Part shown: one piece after another, positions 18,369 through 25,974 of the stretch | Numbering within the stretch: position 1 is the stretch's first letter | Layout of the letters: every line of letters begins with the position of its first letter | From: Noviherbaspirillum saxi | Lineage (GTDB): Bacteria > Pseudomonadota > Gammaproteobacteria > Burkholderiales > Burkholderiaceae_D | Direction of reading: 5' to 3' | NCBI RefSeq assembly: GCF_003591035.1 | Contig: NZ_QYUO01000001.1 | Coordinates: forward strand, 434,001 to 498,000 | Length of the DNA: 64,000 nucleotides | Made by a program: the position numbers and the translations under genes | The notes under the pieces: generated by a model | Databases searched by the model: none | The model's input: the letters and a program-made list of their open reading frames with translations, nothing else | What the model was told of the DNA's origin: nothing

Positions 18369-19190
18369 TTATGCGCGCGACGATCCTGGCGGTCTTGTAC
18401 CGATTTGCTGTTGATACTGCGCCGGCGTCACGCCGTAGGTGCGCTTGAACCAGCGGTTCAGGTGACTTTGGTCGGTCAGGCCGGCGGCGGCTGCCGCGTC
18501 GGATGGCGTGGCGCGCCGGGCCAGCAGGAATTTCGCCCGCGCCGCGCGCCGCGCCTGCAGGTACTGGTGCGGCGTCGCATGAAAGATCGCGGAAAAAGTA
18601 CGGACGAAATGAAATACCGACAAGCCGGCTTCGGCTGCCAGGGTTGCAATGCTGAGCGTCTGGTCGAGATTGGCCTCGATGCAATCCAGCACGCGCTGCA
18701 TACCCGCCATCCGCTGCTGCGTGCGTGCGCTGGCTGGCGAGATGTCGCGTGCATTGCGCCCATAGCGCGCCACAAGCGCGTCCACCAACTGTGTAAAGCC
18801 TGACACAAAGGCAATGTCGTCGGGCGCATCCCACATCTGGCGAAATACCGCCTGATAGGCGGCAGCCAGCGCGGGGTCATGCACGGCAGCGTCTGGAAAG
18901 AAGGCTTCGCTGCCGGTCATCGCACGCAGCGTATCGGGTTCGATGTACAGCATTTGATAAGTCCAGCCGGTCGCAATTTCGGCTTTTCCGGTATGCAGTT
19001 CGTCCGGATTCAGCATGACCAGTGTCCCGGCCGGCGCGATGTGTTCCTCGCCCTGGTAACGGAAACGTTCGACCCCGGCTTCTATCGCACCCAGCGAATA
19101 GCCGTCATGCACATGCGGCGCGAATGCATGATCGATCAGGCGCGCGGAATACAACTCTACTCCCGGCAGATGCGGACTGGCTTTGAACAT
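18369..19190 (-). CDS. AraC-family transcriptional regulator
   Basis: A 273-residue regulator. The N-terminal half is a cupin-like AraC_binding domain (HAFAPHVHDGYSLGAIEAG, then PAGTLVMLNPDELHTG). The C-terminal about 100 residues hold two helix-turn-helix motifs, SIATLAAEAGLSVFHFVRTF and a second ending LNRWFKRTYGVTPAQYQQ. This layout is typical of AraC regulators of amino-acid exporters, which fits the EamA gene directly downstream. The open frame continues upstream to 19409; the start at 19190 was chosen at the beginning of the cupin domain, with 19217 as an alternative. Confidence 0.87.
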   Translation of the reverse strand: MFKASPHLPGVELYSARLIDHAFAPHVHDGYSLGAIEAGVERFRYQGEEHIAPAGTLVMLNPDELHTGKAEIATGWTYQMLYIEPDTLRAMTGSEAFFPDAAVHDPALAAAYQAVFRQMWDAPDDIAFVSGFTQLVDALVARYGRNARDISPASARTQQRMAGMQRVLDCIEANLDQTLSIATLAAEAGLSVFHFVRTFSAIFHATPHQYLQARRAARAKFLLARRATPSDAAAAAGLTDQSHLNRWFKRTYGVTPAQYQQQIGTRPPGSSRA

Positions 19191-19317
19191 AACGAATTCG
19201 GATGGATGCTGGAACATGCGCGCTTGGCATTTTGCGCATCTTGCCTGGTCGGCAAGATGGCGCGTGGCGAAAGACAATTGCCATGATAAGTCTTTATCGC
19301 TCCAGCCGTGCGCAAGC

Positions 19318-19659
19318 TCAGACACCGAAATGCGTCGCCATGCGCCGCCGTGCAAAACCGATGGCAGCAGACAGCAATTGCCGCGGCGAGGACCGAGCCT
19401 GTTCGTCAATAACGCAAAGCAACTCGGCTGAAGTCTGTGCGGTTACCCGGATCCAGCCTGGATCGGCAGGCACATGCGCTTGGCCTTCGTGCAGGATGGA
19501 TTTCGGGCTGATCATCCGTTCGCCAAGCGAGGCGAGCGGCCCGTCGATGCGCACGCGGCCGCAAGCCGCAACAATGCGCATGCCGGCAGCGCTGTGTAGT
19601 TGCAGCGCCTGTCCCGGCTGCAAGATAATTCTTTGGGGAAAGCGTTCCATGATCTTCAT
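19318..19659 (-). CDS. DUF2917-like small protein
   Basis: A 113-residue protein starting MKIMERFPQRIILQPGQALQLH. The beta-strand-rich body (AAGMRIVAACGRVRIDGP, then ISPKSILHEGQ) resembles the cupin-like DUF2917 family common in Burkholderiales, which often sits beside regulators. The frame extends 16 codons further to 19707. It is divergent from the MocR regulator at 19829 and shares a 169-base control region with it that contains an inverted repeat. Function is unknown. Confidence 0.7.
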   Translation of the reverse strand: MKIMERFPQRIILQPGQALQLHSAAGMRIVAACGRVRIDGPLASLGERMISPKSILHEGQAHVPADPGWIRVTAQTSAELLCVIDEQARSSPRQLLSAAIGFARRRMATHFGV

Positions 19660-19740
19660 CCCGTTCGGTGAATTGACATGGCCCCATGTTAAAAAGCGCA
19701 CGTGCATCGCAACAGGTACAGGCAGGCATCAACTGCACCG

Positions 19741-19798
19741 TAACAGATCGGCATCCGAGCATCTGTTATTGTTCAATTTATCGATATCTATATCTGTT
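19741..19798. promoter_or_regulatory. Candidate operator between DUF2917-like gene and MocR gene
   Basis: TAACAGAT (19741-19748) and ATCTGTTA (19761-19768) form a perfect 8-bp inverted repeat with a 12-base spacer. A third copy of the half-site, ATCTGTT, lies at 19792-19798. The site is 30-90 bases before the MocR start codon, a usual place for an autoregulatory MocR/GntR operator. The binding protein is inferred. Confidence 0.5.
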
Positions 19799-19828
19799 CC
19801 GGTTGGCCCGGACAGGCGATTATCCGGT

Positions 19829-21268
19829 ATGGATCCGCAACCACTTTATCGGCAGTTGGCAAATCACTATCTCGGCGCCATCAAGGCCGGCACGCTGGGA
19901 CAGGGCGAGCGCATGCCCTCGGTACGGTCGATGATGCGGCTGCACGATGTCAGCCTGTCGACCGCGCTCCAAACTTGCCGTCAGCTGGAAAGCGAAGGAT
20001 GGATAGAAGCGCGGCCGCGTTCGGGCTATTTCGTGCGTCAGCCCAGGCGCGTGGCGATGATGCCGCCCGAAGAACCGAATTTCGGACTACCTCCCGATCC
20101 CGCCCAATATGTTGGCATCCATGCCCGCGTATCGGACTTCATCGCAAAGGGACGCGCTTCGCCGATCAAGGTCAATCTGTCTGGTGCGCGCGCCGCACCC
20201 GAACTGTATCCGGCCGCACAACTGAAGAATGCGGCCATTCGCGCCTTGCGCCGCAATCCGGAACTGCTGGTGCGCAGCTGTCCGCCCGGCGGCAATGCGC
20301 AGTTTCGCGCAATACTTGCCCGGCGCGCGCTCGCGCTCGGCATGGTGCTTTCGCCCGACGACATCACCATCACGCATGGTTGTATCGAAGCGCTGAACCT
20401 CGCGCTGCGCGCAGTGACGCAGCCGGGCGACACCGTCGCTGTCGAGTCACCGACTTTCTACGGCCTGCTGCAAATCCTGGAAAGCCTGGGATTGCGGGCG
20501 CTGGAAATTCCGGCGGGAACCGGTAGCGGCATTTCCATCGAGGCGCTGGAACTGGCAATGCAAACCTACGGCAACATCAAGGCCGTGGTGGTGGTGCCGC
20601 ATCTGCAAAACCCGCTCGGCAGCATCATGACCGACGTCAGCAAGCAGCGGCTGGTGCACTTGTGCGAACAGCATGGCGTCGCGCTGATCGAAGACGATAC
20701 CTACAGCGCGCTGGTGGAAAGCGAAGTGCCGCTCAATGCCCTCAAGGCATGGGACCGCAGCGGCAATGTGATCTATTGCGCCTCGCTGCACAAGATCCTG
20801 GCGCCCGGCATGCGGTTGGGATGGATGGTCGCCGGAAAATGGCAGGCGCGGGTGGCGATGCTGAAATATGCGCAGACACGTGACAATGAAGAATGGTCGC
20901 AGATCGCCGCGGCCGAATTCATTGCGTCCACCGATTTCGACCGTCACTTGCGCCGCTTGCGCGCCGCATTGCGGCCGCAACGCGAACGCATGGCCGAAGC
21001 GATCGCCGCCGGCTTTCCGCTCGGGACAAGGATGACCATGCCACAAGGCGGCATCACGCTGTGGATCGAATTGCCGCACAAGCTGTCCGCGAAAAAGGTA
21101 TTCGACGAAGCGCTGCGTCATCAGATACTGATCGCGCCGGGATCGATGTTTTCAAACTCGAATCGATACGACGCATTCATTCGCGTAAGCTGCGGCTGGC
21201 GTTATTCCGAGGAGATTGATGACGCGGTGCGCCGGCTCGGCCATATCGTGTCCGGACTCGCGCGCTGA
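19829..21268 (+). CDS. MocR-type regulator (GntR HTH fused to aminotransferase-like domain)
   Basis: A 479-residue protein with a GntR-type winged helix-turn-helix (residues about 1-72: YRQLANHYLGAIKAGTL, RMPSVRSMMRLHDVSLSTALQTCRQLE) fused to a fold-type I aminotransferase domain. The PLP lysine lies in SLHKILAPGMRLGW. MocR proteins bind PLP or amino-substrate aldimines and do not normally transaminate. The frame is open 209 codons upstream, but the ATG at 19829 gives the exact family N-terminus. An EamA exporter follows 113 bases downstream and is a plausible target. Autoregulation through the inverted repeat at 19741 is likely. Confidence 0.88.
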   Translation: MDPQPLYRQLANHYLGAIKAGTLGQGERMPSVRSMMRLHDVSLSTALQTCRQLESEGWIEARPRSGYFVRQPRRVAMMPPEEPNFGLPPDPAQYVGIHARVSDFIAKGRASPIKVNLSGARAAPELYPAAQLKNAAIRALRRNPELLVRSCPPGGNAQFRAILARRALALGMVLSPDDITITHGCIEALNLALRAVTQPGDTVAVESPTFYGLLQILESLGLRALEIPAGTGSGISIEALELAMQTYGNIKAVVVVPHLQNPLGSIMTDVSKQRLVHLCEQHGVALIEDDTYSALVESEVPLNALKAWDRSGNVIYCASLHKILAPGMRLGWMVAGKWQARVAMLKYAQTRDNEEWSQIAAAEFIASTDFDRHLRRLRAALRPQRERMAEAIAAGFPLGTRMTMPQGGITLWIELPHKLSAKKVFDEALRHQILIAPGSMFSNSNRYDAFIRVSCGWRYSEEIDDAVRRLGHIVSGLAR

Positions 21269-21381
21269 GCCGATAGCGGCAGCATCGCGAATCGTACGAG
21301 CGGTGTACCATTTGGGCAGCGTCTGTACCGGCACATACCCTGACAGAATAGACATCCTTCTTCCCGACACTGCAAAACATC

Positions 21382-22260
21382 TTGGCCAAACTCAGCGCGC
21401 GCTCCATCGGCATTCTTTGTCTGATCGTCACCTCGGTCGGCTGGGGCTTGAATTGGCCGGCAATGAAAATCCTGCTGCGCGAATGGCCGCCACTGTTTGC
21501 GCGCGGAACGGCAGGAATGACCGCGGCAATCATTATCGCGGCGATCGCCGCCAGAGCGGGCCAGACGCTTGCGGTGCCGCGCGGGCAGGCCGGCCGGCTG
21601 TGCATCAGCGCTGCCATCAACGTGTTTGCCTGGATGGGTTTTTCCACGCTGTCGATGCGCTGGCTAAGTGCAGGGCAAGGCGCATTGCTGGTCTATACCA
21701 TGCCGGTGTGGGCGACGCTGCTGGCATCGGCTTTTCTCGGCGAGCGATTGACGACCAAGGCCATTTGTGGCCTGGTGCTGTGCATTGCCGGCGTGGGCAT
21801 CCTGTTCGGCGACCAAGGCTTATCACTGGGCATAGACAAATTGCCGGGGATCCTGTTCGCACTCGGCGCCGCATGGCTGTTTGCATTGGGAACGATTGTG
21901 ATCAAGCCAACTGCCATGCCACCGCTTTCCTCGGTCGCATGGCAATTGGCAATCGGTTGCCTGCCGATGATCGTGCTCGGTGTGCTGTTCGAGCATCCGC
22001 AATTGTCGGCGCTGTCTCCGGCTGGCGCGGCAGTGATGGTCTACATGACGATTGTCCCGATGGGCGTGTGCTATATCAGCTGGTTTGCAGCGCTGCGGAG
22101 GCTGCCGCCCGCCACTGCTTCGATGGCGACCTTGATGACACCGATCGTGGGCGTGGTCGCCGCTGCGATCAGCTTGGGTGAGCCTTTGGGGTTCAAGGAA
22201 TTTGCCGCATTGAGTTTCACTATTGCCGGAATCGCACTGGCATTGCGGAGGCCTGCATGA
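21382..22260 (+). CDS. EamA/DMT-family transporter
   Basis: A 292-residue inner-membrane protein with ten hydrophobic segments in two EamA repeats (SVGWGLNWPAMKILL at the start; PIVGVVAAAISLGEP near the end). It is a metabolite exporter of unknown substrate. TTG at 21382 is the start that includes the first helix; the first in-frame ATG would cut into it. The gene follows the MocR regulator on the same strand, a common pairing for exporters controlled by amino-acid or amine levels. Confidence 0.83.
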   Translation: MAKLSARSIGILCLIVTSVGWGLNWPAMKILLREWPPLFARGTAGMTAAIIIAAIAARAGQTLAVPRGQAGRLCISAAINVFAWMGFSTLSMRWLSAGQGALLVYTMPVWATLLASAFLGERLTTKAICGLVLCIAGVGILFGDQGLSLGIDKLPGILFALGAAWLFALGTIVIKPTAMPPLSSVAWQLAIGCLPMIVLGVLFEHPQLSALSPAGAAVMVYMTIVPMGVCYISWFAALRRLPPATASMATLMTPIVGVVAAAISLGEPLGFKEFAALSFTIAGIALALRRPA

Positions 22261-22306
22261 TTGGCGTATGTCGTGTGCATCGCGGTCTGGAAGTCCTATC
22301 TGCAAA

Positions 22307-22369
22307 CTATCGTTCACGCAACGCACGCCGATACTGAATCGCCTCGGCCATGTCGGCAATCGTATTCAA
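22307..22369 (-). pseudogene. 3' fragment of a comM/yifB gene
   Basis: Read on the minus strand, this stretch codes for TIADMAEAIQYRRALRER and a stop. That is nearly the end of ComM as found intact in this window at 34597-36120, which has TIADLAG, then AEAIQYRRALREH and stop. About 13 codons present in the intact gene are missing between TIAD and AEAI, and a stop lies four codons upstream, so nothing functional remains. It marks a rearrangement: a past second copy, or a scar of an element that used the comM end. Confidence 0.68.
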
Positions 22370-22540
22370 ATGCTAGAAGGAAAAATGCTAATGTAGAACT
22401 AGCAACAATATTTCAGGTGCTTCTACACCACGTAACGTACATTTGTTCACTTCACCGACTCAACAAGGAAACAGCTGGATGAGAGTGGTTTCGAGCGATG
22501 TTATATTTTTCTAACTGTTCAAACCATACGAGGAGGAGCG

Positions 22541-23062
22541 GTGCTTTATCTAACTTTGGTTGTTCCAATTTTCATAATCATTAGTCTCTACATGACTGTA
22601 GATAGCTGGTTCATGAAGCGCCCGTGGGTGTTACTTCTCATGGGATTTGTTACTGCTTCATTCGGACTAGGCATTAAAGCAATCCCGTTGACGCTCAAGT
22701 CATTTGAAGCCTCTGCGTTTGAAATAACTTTCCTCGAGATTGCAGCATCTGCTTTAGACCCTACGCTACTCGCTTTGGCCGGTGGATTGATTGCATCGGC
22801 ATTCATTCTCAAAATCCAACATGACTATGACAATGTGAGCGCTGAAAACAAAGAAAGCTTCGCACGGGCCGAAGAGCACAAGAACGAAGCCGTGGAATAT
22901 GCAAACGAGCTGGCAAGAGTTCGTCCAACTCTCTCAGAGGAAGAGTATGAACGTCGCCAACGGGAACTAGAGTTTAAGAGGGAGCTCGCGATCTGGGCGA
23001 TGCAGAACGCAAAGGCAGCGTACCGTAGGCTGGAGGGACGGGGATGGAGCAAGAGCCGATGA
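22541..23062 (+). CDS. Orphan membrane protein with C-terminal coiled coil
   Basis: I do not recognise this 173-residue protein. It has three hydrophobic segments (about residues 1-20, 28-50 and 63-90), then a highly charged helical tail (AENKESFARAEEHKNEAVEY and later EEYERRQRELEFKRELAIW) that should form a cytoplasmic coiled coil. The start is GTG at 22541, strongly supported by AGGAGG just upstream. Base composition is visibly richer in A+T than the neighbours, and its last 89 bases overlap the end of the opposing MocR gene. These features, and the comM fragment beside it, suggest acquired DNA. Confidence 0.68.
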   Translation: MLYLTLVVPIFIIISLYMTVDSWFMKRPWVLLLMGFVTASFGLGIKAIPLTLKSFEASAFEITFLEIAASALDPTLLALAGGLIASAFILKIQHDYDNVSAENKESFARAEEHKNEAVEYANELARVRPTLSEEEYERRQRELEFKRELAIWAMQNAKAAYRRLEGRGWSKSR

Positions 23063-24539
23063 ATGGCATTCCACAATGTTCCCGGATGATGGCTGCCAGC
23101 GTGTCGAACGCCGACCGTATCTGTTCCACAGGTACGCAGGCATAGCCGAGCAACAGGCCGCTACGGGCGGTATCCGGGCCGGCGTAATAACCGGATAGCG
23201 GCCGCGCAATGATACCCGCCGCGCGAGCCGCGCGGCTGATCGCAACATCGTTGCTGCCCGGCGGCAGGCGCAGCACAAGGTGCAGGCCCGCCTCGTCGCC
23301 GATGGCCGCCATGCTGTCGCCGAAGTGGCCTTCTATCGCACTCCGCAGCGCCTGGAGGCGCTCGGCATACAGAATGCTCATGCGGCGCACATGCGATGCA
23401 AAGTGGCCCTCGTTCATGAAGTCGGCGAGCACCGCTTGCAGGAATCCCTGGCTGCCTCGATAGAGCTCGGAGACCGCAGTGCTGACCGCGGCCGCGAGCG
23501 ATTCGGGCACCACAATGAAACCGACGCGCAGGCCGGGGAACAAGGTCTTGCTGAATGTTCCCATGTACAGCACCCGGTCGTGGCGGTCCATTCCCTGGAG
23601 CGAGGCCAGTGGGCGACTGCCGTACCGGAATTCGCTGTCGTAGTCATCCTCGATAATCCACGCCTTTTGGGTGGCCGCATATTCCAGCAGCAGGCGCCGC
23701 CGCGACAGGCTCATGACCATGCCCAGCGGGTACTGGTGCGAGGGCGTGACGCAAATGAAACGGGGCGGGCGCCGCAAATCCGCGCGCTGCAACGCAAGTC
23801 CTTCGTCGTCTACCGGGATCGCGACCGGCTTGATGCTGGTCGATTCGAGCACGCTGCGCGTGCCCCAATAGCAGGGGTCCTCGATCCACGCGCTGTCGCC
23901 GACTTCGCCGAGCAGTTTGACAACGACGTCGAGCGACTGGTGGGTTCCCGTGGTGATGATCACTTGTTCCGCGCGGCAGTTGACCGATCGCGCGATGCGC
24001 AAGTGTTCGGCAATGGCTTCGCGCAGCGGCGCATGGCCGCCGGCCCCTCCGTAAGTCAGCAGCTCGGCGCGCGAGCGGCGCCAGTGCTTGTTCTGAAGGC
24101 GGCTCCAGACCCTGTGCGGAAATTGCGTGACGTCGGGCACGCCCGGCATGAAGGCGCCCCACTGCAAATCGCTGGCGCCCGCTTGCGCAATCAGTTTGGC
24201 GCCCCGCGCCGACAGCTCGGGGCCATCGGGCGCTGCCGCCTTCGGGAACTGGCGTTGAGAAAACTGATCGGGCACGGTGTCCGCCACGTAGGTTCCCGCG
24301 CCCGTGCGGCTCTCCAGGTAACCTTCCGCCATCAGTTGGTCATACCCATAGGTGACGGTGTTGCGCGACATGCCGAGGCCTTTCGCCAGCTCGCGCGTGG
24401 AAGGCATGCGGAAACCGACCGGGAGCAGCCGCGCCAGAATCGCGTCGCGGATGATCAGGTAGATCTGGCGGTTCATCGGCTGGTCGGCTGATCTGTCAAT
24501 GCGGATCAGTAAAAATTCGGCGAACGAAGCATCCTTCAA
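22974..24539 (-). CDS. MocR/GabR-like regulator of the gab cluster
   Basis: A MocR-type regulator of about 520 residues. The GntR winged helix-turn-helix includes RQIYLIIRDAILARLLPVGF and MPSTRELAKGLGMSRNTVTYGYDQL. The aminotransferase-like domain has its PLP lysine in GTFSKTLFPGLRVGF. A TTG at 24539 includes the usual strand LLIRIDRSADQP before the HTH; the ATG at 24476 would drop it. It is divergent from gabT and gabD, and by analogy with GabR should activate them when GABA and PLP are present. The last roughly 29 residues go beyond the usual family end and overlap the opposing orphan gene. Confidence 0.85.
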   Translation of the reverse strand: MKDASFAEFLLIRIDRSADQPMNRQIYLIIRDAILARLLPVGFRMPSTRELAKGLGMSRNTVTYGYDQLMAEGYLESRTGAGTYVADTVPDQFSQRQFPKAAAPDGPELSARGAKLIAQAGASDLQWGAFMPGVPDVTQFPHRVWSRLQNKHWRRSRAELLTYGGAGGHAPLREAIAEHLRIARSVNCRAEQVIITTGTHQSLDVVVKLLGEVGDSAWIEDPCYWGTRSVLESTSIKPVAIPVDDEGLALQRADLRRPPRFICVTPSHQYPLGMVMSLSRRRLLLEYAATQKAWIIEDDYDSEFRYGSRPLASLQGMDRHDRVLYMGTFSKTLFPGLRVGFIVVPESLAAAVSTAVSELYRGSQGFLQAVLADFMNEGHFASHVRRMSILYAERLQALRSAIEGHFGDSMAAIGDEAGLHLVLRLPPGSNDVAISRAARAAGIIARPLSGYYAGPDTARSGLLLGYACVPVEQIRSAFDTLAAIIREHCGMPFIGSCSIPVPPAYGTLPLRSASPRSRAPS

Positions 24540-24562
24540 GTGGCACCATAAAAAATTCAAAA

Positions 24563-24585
24563 GTGGACCTATATTATAGGTCCAC
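24563..24585. promoter_or_regulatory. Perfect palindromic operator between MocR gene and gabT
   Basis: GTGGACCTATA (24563-24573) and TATAGGTCCAC (24575-24585) are perfect complements around one central T. The site lies between the divergent regulator (start 24539) and gabT (start 24651), in the place expected for control of both promoters. The TATA-rich centre may also serve as a -10 element. Binding by the adjacent MocR protein is inferred. Confidence 0.7.
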
Positions 24586-24650
24586 AGCCGCCGTAGTATT
24601 TGAAACCGCTTATTTACAACCACCAACTTACAACTACCAACGGAGCTACG

Positions 24651-25928
24651 ATGCGCAACGCCGACCTGCAGCAGAGAAAAAACGCCGCCACCCCGCGCGG
24701 GGTAGGGGTCATGTGCGACTTCTACGCGGCATCTGCCCTTAACTCGGAAATCTGGGATGTCGAGGGGCGCCGCTTCATCGATTTCTCCGCCGGAATCGCA
24801 GTATTGAACACAGGACATCGCCACCCGAAGCTCGTGGCGGCGATCCAGGAACAGCTTGGCAAGTTCACGCATACCGCCTATCAGATCGTCCCCTATGCCA
24901 GCTATGTGGAACTGGCCGAACGCATCAATGCCCTGACGCCCGGCCGCCACGCCAAGAAGACTGCGCTGTTCTCGACCGGCGCCGAAGCGGTGGAAAATGC
25001 GATCAAGATCGCCCGCGCGGCAACCGGTCGCACCGCCATCGTCGCCTTCGGCGGCGCATTTCACGGCCGCACCATGATGGGCATGGCGCTCACGGGTAAG
25101 GTCGCGCCGTACAAGATCGGCTTCGGCCCCTTCCCAGGTGATGTCTACCATGTGCCGTTTCCCACCGCGCTGCATGGCGTGACGACGGCGGATTCGCTGG
25201 CGGCGCTGCAGACCCTGTTCAAGGTAGATGTCGATCCCAAGCGGGTTGCCGCCATCATCCTCGAACCGGTGCAGGGCGAGGGCGGCTTCTATGCCGCGCC
25301 GACCGATTTCATGCAGGGATTGCGCAAGCTGTGCGACGAGCTCGGCATCCTGTTGATCGCCGATGAAGTGCAAACCGGATTTGCGCGCACCGGCAAACTG
25401 TTCGCGATTGAACATTCGGGCGTGGTCCCGGACCTCATGACCATGGCCAAAAGCCTCGCCGGCGGTATGCCCTTGTCGGCGGTATGTGGTCGTGCCGACA
25501 TCATGGATGCCGCCGCGCCGGGCGGCTTGGGTGGAACGTATGCGGGCAATCCGCTGTCTGTTGCATCGGCGCATGCCGTCCTGGACGTGATCGAAGAGGA
25601 AGGCCTGGTGGAACGCGCCGCCGTTCTCGGAAAGCAGCTGACGACGCATCTGGAGCGGTTGCGCGAGGAAGTGCCCCAGATCGCCGAGATTCGCGGCCTG
25701 GGCTCCATGGTTGCCGTTGAATTCATGAAGCCGGGGACGCAGGATGCGGATGCCGACTTTACCAAAGCGGTCCAGGCTGAAGCGCTCAAGCGCGGCTTGC
25801 TGCTCCTGAGCTGTGGCACTTACGGCAATGCCATCCGCTTCCTCTATCCGTTGACCATTCCGGATGCGCTGATGCAGGAGGCGCTGCAGATCCTGAGCGC
25901 GGCCATGCAGGCAGCAGCGGCGCGTTAA
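24651..25928 (+). CDS. gabT: 4-aminobutyrate aminotransferase
   Basis: A 425-residue class III aminotransferase. Marks are the early GVMCDFYAASALNSEIWD and FIDFSAGIAVLNTGHRHPK, the PLP-site region FSTGAEAVENAIKIAR, the Asp in LLIADEVQTGFARTG and the Schiff-base Lys in MAKSLAGGMPLSAV. It moves the amino group of GABA to 2-oxoglutarate, giving succinate semialdehyde, in the cytosol. The ATG at 24651 was chosen because it follows a CGGAG ribosome site and matches the family N-terminus, although the frame is open to 24600. gabD follows 46 bases later. Confidence 0.92.
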   Translation: MRNADLQQRKNAATPRGVGVMCDFYAASALNSEIWDVEGRRFIDFSAGIAVLNTGHRHPKLVAAIQEQLGKFTHTAYQIVPYASYVELAERINALTPGRHAKKTALFSTGAEAVENAIKIARAATGRTAIVAFGGAFHGRTMMGMALTGKVAPYKIGFGPFPGDVYHVPFPTALHGVTTADSLAALQTLFKVDVDPKRVAAIILEPVQGEGGFYAAPTDFMQGLRKLCDELGILLIADEVQTGFARTGKLFAIEHSGVVPDLMTMAKSLAGGMPLSAVCGRADIMDAAAPGGLGGTYAGNPLSVASAHAVLDVIEEEGLVERAAVLGKQLTTHLERLREEVPQIAEIRGLGSMVAVEFMKPGTQDADADFTKAVQAEALKRGLLLLSCGTYGNAIRFLYPLTIPDALMQEALQILSAAMQAAAAR

Positions 25929-25974
25929 GTTTTTCGTACGCGCCCCGAATCCACGCACCATATCGAATACGAAC

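Noticed and set aside
17365..18834. 489-codon version of the EamA gene
   Set aside because: The upstream third is the AraC gene read in a wrong frame; membrane helices start only at 18336.
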